From the NCBI GenBank assembly GCA_900315435.1, contig OMYY01000006.1, positions 1 through 64,000 on the forward strand: a DNA stretch of 64,000 nucleotides, read 5' to 3'. The notes beneath the pieces are model-generated. The model was not told where the DNA came from, ran no database searches, and saw only the letters and a list, made by a program, of their open reading frames with translations. Positions 51,777 through 60,802 of this stretch are shown here, piece after piece. The position numbers and the translations under genes are program-made. Positions within the stretch are counted from its first letter, which is position 1; each line of letters opens with the position of its first letter. Source of the stretch: an uncultured Spirochaetaceae bacterium (lineage in GTDB: Bacteria; Spirochaetota; Spirochaetia; Sphaerochaetales; Sphaerochaetaceae).

Positions 51777-52616
51777 ATGAAAAAAGTATTCATGAGTCTG
51801 GATACTGAGGGCCTCAGCGGCCTGACCAGCTGGAAAGAGATGACTGACGACCCGACCGCCGCCGGGAAAGCCTATATACGTGAGTTGCAATGGATTCTGG
51901 ACGAGCTCTTCCAAGCCGCCCCGGAACTGGAAGAAGTGACAATCTGCGATTCCCATGCCCGCGGGGAAAACCTGCCCTACGGGGTATTCACCGACCCGCG
52001 TGTCACCATGATCAGCGGATATCCGCGGCAGGACTACATGCTGGCGACCCTGGATGCCTCATACGACATGCTGATGCTGGTCGGCTACCATGGCATGATC
52101 GGAAGCAAGTATGCGTTGATGGACCACTCCTACTCCAGTAGCGCCATCTACAATGTCAGGATCAACGGCGTGGCGGTCGGCGAGACCGAACTGAACTGCT
52201 ACTACGCCGCGACCTTTGGCGTCCCCCTCGGCTTCGTCGATGGTGACGACGTTCTGGAAGAAGAACTGAAGCACACCGGCTTGAAGCCTGCCTTCGTCCG
52301 TACCAAGGAAGGACTCGGGCGCTTTGCCGCGAAACTGTACAGCCCCGGATACCTCGAGCCGAGATTCCGCGAGGCAGTGCGCAAGGCGGTTTCGGATTGC
52401 AAGGCCAGCAGACTGCCGGTGATCAAGGCGGAAAGCCCTACCACGCTGGAAATCGATGTGATGACGACCGTCATGGCCGACGCCGTCGAGATGATTCCCG
52501 GGGTGACCCGAGTCGGGGGAAGGACCATCTCCTACACCAGCGCCTCGTTCAGGGACATCATGCACATCATCCTGGTTACCGCCCTGCTGGCCGGCCGCTA
52601 CCATGACTACCGCTGA
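51777..52616 (+). CDS. D-aminopeptidase DppA family (M55)
   Basis: 279 residues. M55 metal motifs: FMSLDTEGLSG (Asp-x-Glu), ICDSHARGENL (His), LMLVGYHGMIGS (His) and MDHSYSSSAI. The family forms decameric zinc D-aminopeptidases, such as Bacillus DppA, that cleave D-Ala-containing peptides from cell-wall turnover. AGAGG lies before the ATG with a long spacing. The end overlaps the RpiR gene by 14 bp, implying joint expression and a role in D-amino-acid or muropeptide use. Confidence 0.9.
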   Translation: MKKVFMSLDTEGLSGLTSWKEMTDDPTAAGKAYIRELQWILDELFQAAPELEEVTICDSHARGENLPYGVFTDPRVTMISGYPRQDYMLATLDASYDMLMLVGYHGMIGSKYALMDHSYSSSAIYNVRINGVAVGETELNCYYAATFGVPLGFVDGDDVLEEELKHTGLKPAFVRTKEGLGRFAAKLYSPGYLEPRFREAVRKAVSDCKASRLPVIKAESPTTLEIDVMTTVMADAVEMIPGVTRVGGRTISYTSASFRDIMHIILVTALLAGRYHDYR

Positions 52617-53493
52617 CATGCAGCTCATCGAACGGATCCGTCAGGCATACCCGACCTACAACAAGACGCGCAAGCGCATCGCCTCGTGCATCCTGAACAA
52701 CCCCGCCAAGTGCTGTTTCCTTTCCTTGAAGGAGTTCTCAGCCCTTACCGAGACGGCAGAGCTGACCATCCTGAACTTCTGCAAAAGCGTCGGTGCCGAC
52801 GGCTATATCGAGCTACGGCACCAGCTGCAGGAGTACGTGATGCAGTGGTCACATCCCTTGGACCGCATCAACGCCCTGCAGGCTACCGAGAACGGCGGCG
52901 AGGAGGAATTCTACCAGAACATCTGGAACCGGGAACGGAACGCCATGGAAGCCACGGCACAAAGGAATCCGTATGGGACAATCCGGCAGGCGATGGGACT
53001 GATCGCCAAGGCAGACAGCATCTTCATCGCCGCGCACAACGCCAGCCACATCGCCGCCGACTACCTGGCAATCCGCTTCCACACGTACGGCATCGTCATG
53101 CGCCACCTTGACCTGGAGAACCCCAGCAAGTGCATCCCCGAGCTGTTCGACACCCGCTACAAGCACCCGCTGCTCATCGCCATCGCCACCCTGCCCTATG
53201 GCAAGGACACGACGGCAATCACCCGCCTGTGCAAGGAACAGAACGTGGCGGTCATCTCCTTCACCGACAGCGACAGAAGTCCTTTGGTAGCCAACTCGAC
53301 CTGCTCGATCATCTGCCCGACCAGCGAGGCCTTCGGCGGACTGGTGAACGTCTACACCCCCTTCATCGCCATGTTCGACACCATCTCGATCCTCTTCAAC
53401 CGCTACTACAAGTCCAACTCCAACGACCAGAACGAGCGTAGGCTGGAAAGCCAGTATGCGGCCATGCTGGAGGAGCCGATCACCACGCTCTGA
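52603..53493 (+). CDS. RpiR-family transcriptional regulator (HTH plus SIS domain)
   Basis: 296 residues. N-terminal RpiR helix-turn-helix (LKEFSALTETAELTILNFCKSVGADGYIELRHQLQ) followed by a SIS sugar-isomerase domain (ADSIFIAAHNASHIAADYLAIRF, PLLIAIATLPYGKDTTAITRLCKEQNVAVISFTDS). RpiR proteins sense phosphosugars; MurR, which senses MurNAc-6-phosphate, is an example, and that would fit with the D-aminopeptidase gene it overlaps. The target is unproven. Confidence 0.9.
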   Translation: MTTADMQLIERIRQAYPTYNKTRKRIASCILNNPAKCCFLSLKEFSALTETAELTILNFCKSVGADGYIELRHQLQEYVMQWSHPLDRINALQATENGGEEEFYQNIWNRERNAMEATAQRNPYGTIRQAMGLIAKADSIFIAAHNASHIAADYLAIRFHTYGIVMRHLDLENPSKCIPELFDTRYKHPLLIAIATLPYGKDTTAITRLCKEQNVAVISFTDSDRSPLVANSTCSIICPTSEAFGGLVNVYTPFIAMFDTISILFNRYYKSNSNDQNERRLESQYAAMLEEPITTL

Positions 53494-53791
53494 CGGAGAC
53501 GACCTGGTTTTCACGCCGTCAGCAGGGGATTACCCGAGAAGCAATTCGCCTTTTTCTGAGGATCGTGCGAATCGCATGGCTCTGTTTTGTATCCGAAGAA
53601 AAGAGAATCCACACCCGCCCAGAGCGGGATTTTCCCGCTACCTCCTATCCACTTCCCTCCCGATCCATGCAAAAGAGAGAAATTATTATTTCCTTTCCCT
53701 GCAACATGTTGTATCCACAATCCGGAATCTTTTCCCTTTTTTCATGCATCAAACCTCCGAGAACGCCGGTATGGTAGTTTGGAGGTGATAT
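53494..53791. other. Intergenic region between rpiR-type gene and Rpn-like pseudogene
   Basis: 298 bp, AT-richer. It contains a weak terminator-like hairpin CCCGC (53614-53618) with GCGGG (53624-53628) followed by ATTTTCCC, and the ribosome-binding site TGGAGGTG for the following gene. No coding frame is supported. Confidence 0.45.
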
Positions 53792-54233
53792 ATGTACCAT
53801 GCAAAGGAAGGCACCCTTGTCGACGAGGAACTGAAGGACCGGCTGATGAGCAAGGAGATCCTCGCCTACATCGCCAGCCAGTTCGTCGACGACTTCGCCC
53901 ACATGAGCTGGAAGCAGGTCCTGCCCTACCTGGAGGTACCTGGAGGACCCGCTGGGCGGCGGCGTCTCCAAGGGGGAGCGGAGCGAGAGGCTGAAGGACG
54001 GGTGGGACGTCGAGCTTCCGCCCCAGGAAGAGGAGGATACGGGCATGTTCGAGGGCGCAGGCCGCTCCTTGTGGAAGGAAGGAGTCCAACAAGGCAAGGA
54101 AGCTACATTGTTGGAAAACCTCCAGAGCCTTGTCAAACGGCTCCACCTGTCGACAGAGCAGGCGATGGACGCGCTGGATATTCCTCCGGAGAAACGGGAG
54201 GGTATCCGTAAGAAACTCCTGCCCTCTTCATGA
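53792..54233 (+). pseudogene. Rpn-like gene copy frameshifted by a 10-bp duplication
   Basis: A good ribosome-binding site (GGAGGTG) and ATG start a frame MYHAKEGTLVDEELKDRLM...LPYLE that is thrown out of register at 53937. Removing one copy of the 10-bp tandem duplication TACCTGGAGG restores a continuous 143-codon frame: ...YLEDPLGGGVSKGERSERLKDGWDVELPPQ...REGIRKKLLPSS. The C-terminal half is nearly the same as the gene at 1-516. The restored protein is shorter than a full Rpn nuclease, so it may already be an internal-deletion derivative. It could be a dead remnant or a slippage-switchable gene. Confidence 0.75.
53927..53946 (+). repeat. 10-bp tandem duplication causing the frameshift
   Basis: TACCTGGAGG occurs twice in direct succession (53927-53936 and 53937-53946). 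Because 10 is not a multiple of three, each gain or loss changes the frame. Confidence 0.9.
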
Positions 54234-54340
54234 TGGGAGAGAAGTATTGGATGTGAGATGAGGGAATGTTGCCGGCAAAAGCGCGCAACATTCCCTTTTT
54301 TCTATCCCTACCGTTCCGCTTCATCCCTTCCACATCTAGA
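53970..54340 (+). repeat. Dispersed repeat, copy 2 (matches about 244-605)
   Basis: High identity with the first 370 bases or so of the window from the GERSER-coding stretch through stop, terminator and the CATCCCTTCCACATCT flank. Copy 1 has about 12 extra bases in the QLGREEGKE-coding part. Confidence 0.75.
54262..54301 (+). terminator. Terminator of the Rpn-like pseudogene
   Basis: GGGAATGTTG (54262-54271) with CAACATTCCC (54286-54295), then six T. The stem is the same as that at 542-574, but the loop differs. Confidence 0.9.
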
Positions 54341-54423
54341 GAGAGCGCCCCAAGAAAGAGGATGAGGAACCTCAATTTCTGTCGGAGTGCGGCAACCACA
54401 CGGTTTCCCCCATCCTTGGACAG

Positions 54424-54463
54424 AAAAAAGGAGCTGTCTCTCCAGTCCGTCAGGACTATGGGA
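54424..54463 (-). terminator. Terminator of the M18/M42/dpp operon
   Basis: On the minus strand, 10-bp stem AAGGAGCTGT/ACAGCTCCTT (54454-54463 and 54428-54437) with an inner AGTCC/GGACT hairpin, followed by six T (54424-54429). Confidence 0.85.
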
Positions 54464-54497
54464 ACAGCTCCTTTTCCTGTCACCAAACCTCTTTCAT

Positions 54498-55817
54498 TCA
54501 GCAAAGCTGGAGGAAGGCGTAGTAGGCCTTGTAGGCCTGGTAGATGTCGAACTTGCTGGTCAACTCCCAAGGAGCGTGCATGCTCAGCACGGGAACTCCG
54601 CAGTCGATGACCTGCATGCCCCAGGAGGCCGCCATGTGGGCGATGGTGCCACCGCCGCCGATATCGACCTTCGCCAGCTCGGCAATCTGCCAGGTGACAC
54701 CACCTTCGTTCATCATCTTCCTGAGCTTCGCGATGAACTCGGGGTTGGCATCGCTCGCCCCGCTCTTGCCACGGCTACCGGTATACTTGTTGAAAACCAC
54801 CCCGTGGGCCAAAGGCGAAGCGTTGTCCTTGTCGTACAGGCCGGCGTTCAGCGGATCGTAGGCGCTGTTCACGTCACTGGAAATCATCAAGGAGTTCTCC
54901 AAGGCACGGCGGAGCGCGAACTCGCCACCGCCAAGACGGTCAACCACTTCCATGGTGGCGTTGTCGAAGAAGTGCCCGCGCATGCCGGTCGCGCCGAAAC
55001 TGCCGACTTCCTCCTTGTCCACCAGCACACAGGCGCTGGTGTAGGCAGGAATCGCCTCCTCCTGGTCCAGCAGGGCCTGCAGCGAAGGATAGGAGCAGGA
55101 GCGGTCGTCCTGTCCATAGGCAAGGACCAAGTCACGCAGCAATCCGCTGTCGCGGGCCTGCCCCATCGGAACGATCTCCAGCTCGGCAGAACGGAAATCC
55201 TCCTCCTCGATGCCAAGCTCCCGCTTGACGAAGTCCAGAATCTGCTTCTTGCCCTCATCGTCTTTCTTCGCGAAAGCGCCGAGCACCAAGTCAAGGTTCT
55301 CGCCGTCGACGAACTCGCCGGCCGTCTTCTTCATCTGCTCCTGGGCGATATGGGGAAGGATGTCGCTGATACAGAAGACTGGATCCTCCGGCTTCTCGCC
55401 GATGCAGACATCCACCTGGGTACCGTCCTGCTTGAAGACCACTCCATGGATGGCAAGCGGGAGAGCCAGCCACTGGTACTTCTTGATGCCGCCATAGTAA
55501 TGGGTGTTCAGGTAGACCACCTCGTCCTTCTCATAAATCGGGTTGGGCTTGGCGTCCAGCCGGGGAGAATCGATATGGGCGCCAAGGATGCGCATGCCTT
55601 TCTCAATCGGTTCCCTGCCGATCCGGTACAGGGCGATGCTCTTTCCCATCTTGTTGCAATAGACCTTGTCGCCTGGCTTCAGGCTGGAAACGGCAAGGAC
55701 GTTCCTGTATCCGGCTTTCTCGGCGGCGGCGACAATCTGCCGGGCGCACTCACGCTCCGTCTTCCCATGGTCGAGAAAATGCTTGTACCCCTCAATCAAC
55801 TGCGGTAAATCCTGCAT
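54498..55817 (-). CDS. M18-family metalloaminopeptidase
   Basis: 439 residues. M18 motifs: ILGAHIDSPRLDAKP (His and Asp), AYGQDDRSCSYPSLQALL (bridging Asp), DKEEVGSFGATGMRGHFFD (catalytic Glu-Glu) and the late LSMHAPWELTSKFD (His). Aspartyl-type cytosolic aminopeptidases of this family trim acidic or neutral N-terminal residues. The ATG at 55817 follows GGAG by seven bases; the frame could extend five codons to a TTG. It is last in the peptide-uptake operon, 11 bp after the M42 gene. Confidence 0.92.
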   Translation of the reverse strand: MQDLPQLIEGYKHFLDHGKTERECARQIVAAAEKAGYRNVLAVSSLKPGDKVYCNKMGKSIALYRIGREPIEKGMRILGAHIDSPRLDAKPNPIYEKDEVVYLNTHYYGGIKKYQWLALPLAIHGVVFKQDGTQVDVCIGEKPEDPVFCISDILPHIAQEQMKKTAGEFVDGENLDLVLGAFAKKDDEGKKQILDFVKRELGIEEEDFRSAELEIVPMGQARDSGLLRDLVLAYGQDDRSCSYPSLQALLDQEEAIPAYTSACVLVDKEEVGSFGATGMRGHFFDNATMEVVDRLGGGEFALRRALENSLMISSDVNSAYDPLNAGLYDKDNASPLAHGVVFNKYTGSRGKSGASDANPEFIAKLRKMMNEGGVTWQIAELAKVDIGGGGTIAHMAASWGMQVIDCGVPVLSMHAPWELTSKFDIYQAYKAYYAFLQLC

Positions 55818-55828
55818 GGCTTGCTCCT

Positions 55829-56908
55829 TCAAAACTGTGCGATGACGTCGGCATCCAACGCCTTGATGACCTCGACGGCCAGACGGGTGCTTTCCTCCAC
55901 ATCGCGGTACTTGGCGATGCCATAGTGGGTATGAATGTACCTCACAGGCACTCCTATGACGATAACAGGTGTCGCCTTTTCACTCAAGTGAATCGGAGCG
56001 CCGTTGGTCGACCCGCCAGTGCGGACGCCGCTCTGTACCGGGATGCCGAGTTTTCCGGCAAGATCCAAGGCGAAACGCTGGTAGCGGGGGTTGGTGATCA
56101 TCCGCTTGTCGATGAAACGCAGCATCGGCCCTTTGCCGATCCTCGTCTGTTTGGCGTACTCGCCCACTACCGTATCGTCGGCAGGACAACCCTCGAAGAC
56201 AATGGCGATATCCGGCTTGACCCGCTGGACCGTCACGGTAGCCCCACGGGTACCCACCTCCTCCTGCACACTGAAGGCAGCGGTCACATTGACCCCCAAG
56301 GACCTCTCGTCCTTGAGCGCCTCGAGCGTCTTGACGATACAGGCGCAACCCAGGCGGCAGTCAAACGCCTTGCCGATCAGATTATCGTGCTCCTCATCGT
56401 AGGTTGTAGTCACCGCGGGGACGGCCGGCTCGCCGATACGGATGCCATACTCCTTCACCGCCTCCTCATAGCTGGAGGCTCCGACGTCGATGGTCAGCGA
56501 AGCGACATCCAGCGGAGCGTTGCGCTCCGCCTCGGACATATAGTGGGGCGGCACGCTGGTAATCAGGCCGGGGATATAGGCGCCACTGGCGTTCCGGACC
56601 ATCACCTTGTGGGCGGGAAGGTCATGAGTGACGATACCGCCAAGGACGATGAAATCCAAAGTCCCGTCCGGGCGGATATCCTTGATCATGAAGCTCACCT
56701 CGTCGGTATGGGCGTCCAGCATCATCACCGGCTTGCCGGCGCCTTGACCGGGCATCTCCACATACAAGTTGTGGAGGTGGTCCTCTTCCTGACGGCCATA
56801 ACCCTTGGTGTACTCCCTCAGGACATTGACGGCGTCATACTCGAACCCCGACGCCCCGTAGGCATCGGAGACACGCTTGATCATTGCAATAGATGCTTCT
56901 TTGTTCAT
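55829..56908 (-). CDS. M42-family metalloaminopeptidase
   Basis: 359 residues. M42 motifs: MMLDAHTDEVSFMI (His and Asp), GKAFDCRLGC (bridging Asp), FSVQEEVGTRGA (Glu-Glu), VFEGCPADD, and the C-terminal RYIHTHYG (His). These dodecameric TET-type enzymes degrade short peptides in the cytosol. The ATG at 56908 has AGAAGG six bases upstream; an in-frame ATG two codons earlier has none. It lies between dppF and the M18 gene, consistent with hydrolysing the imported peptides. Confidence 0.92.
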   Translation of the reverse strand: MNKEASIAMIKRVSDAYGASGFEYDAVNVLREYTKGYGRQEEDHLHNLYVEMPGQGAGKPVMMLDAHTDEVSFMIKDIRPDGTLDFIVLGGIVTHDLPAHKVMVRNASGAYIPGLITSVPPHYMSEAERNAPLDVASLTIDVGASSYEEAVKEYGIRIGEPAVPAVTTTYDEEHDNLIGKAFDCRLGCACIVKTLEALKDERSLGVNVTAAFSVQEEVGTRGATVTVQRVKPDIAIVFEGCPADDTVVGEYAKQTRIGKGPMLRFIDKRMITNPRYQRFALDLAGKLGIPVQSGVRTGGSTNGAPIHLSEKATPVIVIGVPVRYIHTHYGIAKYRDVEESTRLAVEVIKALDADVIAQF

Positions 56909-56923
56909 CTTCATCCTTCTTTT

Positions 56924-57904
56924 TCATAACGGAAAATGACAGGCGCACATATGGCCGCTCGCCACCTCGCGCATGTCGGGAACTTCATTCTTGCAAATAT
57001 CCTTGCAATAGGGACACCGGGTATGGAACTTGCATCCCGTGGGGACGTCGATCGGGCTGGGAGGCTCCCCCTCGATCACATACGTCCGCTTCCGATCACG
57101 GGGATCCAATTTCGGCGAGGCGTCCATCAGCACCTTGGTATAGGGATGCGCCGCATGGGCGAACACCTCTTCCGTCGCCCCATACTCGACGATCGAGCCG
57201 AGGTACATCACCTCGACCTTCTGGGTGATGTGGTGGATGACGGCAAGGTCATGGCTGATGAAGAGCATGGTCTGTCCGAGCTTCTCCTCCAGGCTCCGTA
57301 GCAAATTCAGGATCTGCGCCTGGATCGAGACATCCAGGGCGGAAACCGGCTCGTCGGCCACAAGGAACGAGGGATGCAGGGCAAGGGCCCGGGCGATGCC
57401 GACCCTCTGCTGCTGGCCGCCGGAGAACTCCCCGGGATAGCGACCCATCACCTCCTTCTGCAACCCGCAGAGGGCCAAGAGTTCCTCGACACGGCTGTCA
57501 ACCTGCTCCTCGGGGACCACATGGTGGACACGCAGCACCTCGGCGATGATGTCATGGACATTCATGCGCGGGTTGAGCGACGAGGACGGGTCCTGGAAGA
57601 CCATCTGCATCTTCGGCCGGATGTTTCGGAGAGCCTCACCCTCCAGGCTTGTGATATCGGTACCATCCAGGACGATACGGCCCTTGGTGGGTTTGTACAG
57701 TCGGAGCACGCACTTGGCCAGCGTGCTCTTGCCGCAACCGGACTCCCCGACCAGACCGAGGTTCTGCCCCTTCTCGATCGAGAAGCTGACATCATCCACC
57801 GCCTTCAGGTACTTCTGCTTGCGGCCGCGGACCAGGTCTACCACCGTCCGCTTCTCGGCGAAATACTTGGACACATGATCGACTTGCAACACCGTTTCAG
57901 CCAT
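56924..57904 (-). CDS. Dipeptide/oligopeptide ABC transporter ATP-binding protein (OppF/DppF-type)
   Basis: 326 residues. Walker A GESGCGKS, MVFQDPSSSLNPRM, signature FSGGQQQRVGIARAL, Walker B FLVADEPVSALD, His switch FISHDLAVI and the C-terminal cysteine extension (GCKFHTRCPYCKDIC) are intact. GAGGAGGTGG precedes the ATG. It overlaps dppD by eight bases. Confidence 0.93.
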   Translation of the reverse strand: MAETVLQVDHVSKYFAEKRTVVDLVRGRKQKYLKAVDDVSFSIEKGQNLGLVGESGCGKSTLAKCVLRLYKPTKGRIVLDGTDITSLEGEALRNIRPKMQMVFQDPSSSLNPRMNVHDIIAEVLRVHHVVPEEQVDSRVEELLALCGLQKEVMGRYPGEFSGGQQQRVGIARALALHPSFLVADEPVSALDVSIQAQILNLLRSLEEKLGQTMLFISHDLAVIHHITQKVEVMYLGSIVEYGATEEVFAHAAHPYTKVLMDASPKLDPRDRKRTYVIEGEPPSPIDVPTGCKFHTRCPYCKDICKNEVPDMREVASGHMCACHFPL

Positions 57905-58910
57905 GGACCACCTCCTCGACGGGAATCAATCCGGCAAACCGCTCCACCACATCGAAGCGGTGGCAACGGGTCAGATGCCCCGCCTCGATCTCCCGCAGTT
58001 CAGGAAGCGTGGTGAAACATTCCCCCTCGGCATACTTGCACCTTGGGGCGAAGGGGCATCCGACAATCTCCATGGAGAGATTCGGCGGCGTGCCGCTGAT
58101 CGTCTCCAGTTGGTCCTGCTTGCCGTTGGGAATCGAATTCATCAATGCCTTGGTATAGGGATGGCGGGGCTTGGAGAACAGGGTGACCGTGTCGGTCATC
58201 TCCACAATCCGTCCGGCGTACATGACCGCCACCCGGTTGCACATCTGGGCGATGACCCCGAGGTTGTGGGTCACCATGATCAGGCTCATGCCCATCTCTC
58301 CTTTCAACTGCTCGATCAGGGTAAGGATCTGGTCCTGGATGGTGACGTCCAAGGCAGTGGTAGGCTCATCGGCGAGCAGCAGCGCGGGATGCTCGGCAAG
58401 CGCGATGGCGATCATCGCCCTCTGCCGCATGCCACCGGAGAACTGGTGCGGATACTCTCCCAGCCGCTTCTCCGGCTCGGGAATCCCCACCAGCTTCATC
58501 ATCTCGACCGACTTCGCCTCGCGCTCGGCCTTGCTCAGGCCGTCACGCTCGAAAGCCTCGTAGATCTGCTTGCGGATGGGAAGCACCGGGTTGAGCGCCG
58601 TCATCGGCTCCTGGAAAATCTGGGCAATCTGCGCCCCACGGATTTCCCGCATCTGCCTCGGGCTCATCCCCACCAGGTCCTGCCCGCGGAAGAGAATCTG
58701 TCCCCCGACAATCCTGCCAGGCTGCTTCAACAGCCCGAGGATCGAACGGAGCGTCTGGCTCTTGCCGCAGCCGGACTCTCCCACCAGCCCGAAGCTGTCC
58801 CCCTCGTAGAGGGTGAACGACACCCCGTTGACGGCCTTTACCGTCTCATGACGCCCAACGAAATAGGTCTTGAGGTCCTTGACCTCGAGCAGTACGTTCC
58901 GGTTTTCCAT
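57897..58910 (-). CDS. Dipeptide/oligopeptide ABC transporter ATP-binding protein (OppD/DppD-type)
   Basis: 337 residues. Walker A GESGCGKS, IFQEPMTALNP, signature FSGGMRQRAMIAIAL, Walker B LLLADEPTTALD, His switch MVTHNLGVI and the cysteine extension GCPFAPRC. It lies directly after the permease gene with one base between. Confidence 0.93.
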   Translation of the reverse strand: MENRNVLLEVKDLKTYFVGRHETVKAVNGVSFTLYEGDSFGLVGESGCGKSQTLRSILGLLKQPGRIVGGQILFRGQDLVGMSPRQMREIRGAQIAQIFQEPMTALNPVLPIRKQIYEAFERDGLSKAEREAKSVEMMKLVGIPEPEKRLGEYPHQFSGGMRQRAMIAIALAEHPALLLADEPTTALDVTIQDQILTLIEQLKGEMGMSLIMVTHNLGVIAQMCNRVAVMYAGRIVEMTDTVTLFSKPRHPYTKALMNSIPNGKQDQLETISGTPPNLSMEIVGCPFAPRCKYAEGECFTTLPELREIEAGHLTRCHRFDVVERFAGLIPVEEVVHG

Positions 58911-58911
58911 C

Positions 58912-59787
58912 TCAGCGCCCCTTCCTTCTCAGGATATCGGTCAGACAATCACCGAGCAGCGAGAAACCCACTCCGCAGATGGCGAGGAAAAGCCCGGGGA
59001 AGAAGGTGATCCACCAGGCATAGCTGATGAAGGCACGTCCCTCGTTCAGGATGGCGCCCCATTCCGGCGAAGGAATCTGGACACCCAGTCCGAGGAAACT
59101 CATCGATGCTCCGGTGAGCATCGTCATGACGATGTCGCTCGCCCCATAGACGATCGAGCTGGAGATGACGTTGGGAAGCAGGTGGCGTAGCAGGATGCGC
59201 CGGTCGGTGAAACCCTCCACACGGGCCGCCTGGATGAACTCCACATCCTTCAGCCGCAACACCTCGCCACGAACCAGACGGGTGTAGCTCATCCATCCCA
59301 CCAGCCACAGGGCGATGAAGACATTCTGGATGCCCGGACCGAGGATGGCCATGATCACGATGACCAGGATGGTGAACGGGAACGCCATCAGCACATCGAT
59401 GATCCGCATGACGACGTTGTCCAGAAGCCCGCCATAATACCCTGCCAGCAAACCCAGCACAGTACCGATGGCAAAGGGGACGATGACGCCAAGGACTCCC
59501 ATCTCCAAATCAATCCTGGCGCCGTAGATCACGCGGGTATAGATGTCGCGGCCGTAATCGTCCGTACCAAAGAAATGGACCCGGCTTGGTCCCTGCAGAG
59601 CCTGTGCGACATTGATCTCCAGCGGGTCGCCATGGGCGAAAAGCCCCGGGAAGAGGGAAATCAGGAAGAAGACCGCCACAATGACCGAGGCGACAATGAA
59701 GGTCGGCCTACGGGCCCAATCAGGGATGCGGACCGAGGGATCCTTCGCCCGTCGTTCCATATGTGCTTTCAGGTTGACATTACTCAT
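58912..59787 (-). CDS. Dipeptide ABC transporter permease (DppC-type)
   Basis: 291 residues of normal length. The OppC_N segment and helix 1 (PTFIVASVIVAVFFLISLFPGLF) are followed closely by FFGTDDYGRDIYTRVIYGARIDL, and the EAA loop is QAARVEGFTDRRILLRHLLPNV. It has none of the extra domain seen in the OppC at 22421-24019. It overlaps the dppB gene by eight bases. Confidence 0.92.
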   Translation of the reverse strand: MSNVNLKAHMERRAKDPSVRIPDWARRPTFIVASVIVAVFFLISLFPGLFAHGDPLEINVAQALQGPSRVHFFGTDDYGRDIYTRVIYGARIDLEMGVLGVIVPFAIGTVLGLLAGYYGGLLDNVVMRIIDVLMAFPFTILVIVIMAILGPGIQNVFIALWLVGWMSYTRLVRGEVLRLKDVEFIQAARVEGFTDRRILLRHLLPNVISSSIVYGASDIVMTMLTGASMSFLGLGVQIPSPEWGAILNEGRAFISYAWWITFFPGLFLAICGVGFSLLGDCLTDILRRKGR

Positions 59788-60727
59788 GGTAGCTGACCCT
59801 CGGATCCAGAAAAGAATACAAGATATCGGTGAGCAGGTTGATGACCATCACCATGGCGGCGAAGATCAGCACCAGCGACTGGACGACCGCATAATCACGT
59901 CCAAAAATGGAATCAATCATCAACTTCCCGATTCCAGGAAGGGCGAAGACGCTCTCGGTGATGACACTGCCGCCAAGCATGTAGGCAATGCGGATGGAAA
60001 GCAACGTCACATAGCTGATCAACGCGTTGCGGAAAATATGGCGTCCTTTCACCTCGCTCTCGGGAATGCCCTTGCTGCGGGCGAAGTCGACATAATCCAT
60101 CCGGGAAATATCGACCACCGAGTTGCGCAGGTCCCGCATCAGCAGCGCGATCAGGCTGAGCGAATGCGTCAGGGCGGGAAGCAACAGGCTCTTGCACTGG
60201 GTCCAGAAGTTGGTCGAGTCCCAGCCCCCGGCAGGAAGCCAGCCAAGCCTGACCCCGAAGAGCATCATCAGCAACAAGCCGACCCAGAAGGAGGGCATGG
60301 CGATGAAGACCAAAGCCAAGGCCCGGATGCCTTGGTCCGCAGGCCTGTCCTTGTACTTGCCTGCCAAGTATCCCAACGGAAGGCTGATCAGGATGGAGAG
60401 AAAAGCGGAGAGGACGGTCAGCTTGACGGTGACCGGGAAACGGGCCGCGACCAGTTCCGCCACCGGGCGACGGACCGAAAGCGAGGTGCCCAGGTCACCA
60501 TGCAGGATATCCCGCATGTAGCGGACATACTGGATGGGAAGCGGATCGTCCAGACCGGCCCTCTGATGGAAGGCGGCAATCGCCTCGCTGGTCGCCTTGT
60601 CCCCCAGGACCATGACCGCGGGATCCCCTCCGATGAAGCGCATGAGGAAGAAGATCACCACGGAAATGACAAACAGCACGGGGATGATCTGCAACACACG
60701 CCTGACGCAGTAATTCAATCGCTCCAT
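59780..60727 (-). CDS. Dipeptide ABC transporter permease (DppB-type)
   Basis: 315 residues. YCVRRVLQIIPVLFVISVVIFFLMRFIGGDPA opens the protein; VRYMRDILHGDLGTSLSVRRPVAELV and the EAA loop DYVDFARSKGIPESEVKGRHIFRNA are typical. The ATG at 60727 follows GGAGAG by six bases; a longer frame from 60790 has no ribosome-binding site. Confidence 0.92.
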   Translation of the reverse strand: MERLNYCVRRVLQIIPVLFVISVVIFFLMRFIGGDPAVMVLGDKATSEAIAAFHQRAGLDDPLPIQYVRYMRDILHGDLGTSLSVRRPVAELVAARFPVTVKLTVLSAFLSILISLPLGYLAGKYKDRPADQGIRALALVFIAMPSFWVGLLLMMLFGVRLGWLPAGGWDSTNFWTQCKSLLLPALTHSLSLIALLMRDLRNSVVDISRMDYVDFARSKGIPESEVKGRHIFRNALISYVTLLSIRIAYMLGGSVITESVFALPGIGKLMIDSIFGRDYAVVQSLVLIFAAMVMVINLLTDILYSFLDPRVSYHE

Positions 60728-60802
60728 TTCATACTCTCCAACCAAGGCAAACGCAGGAAACCGGCCACCCGAAGGCGGCCAGCTCCGCACAAAACCAGAA
60801 CA

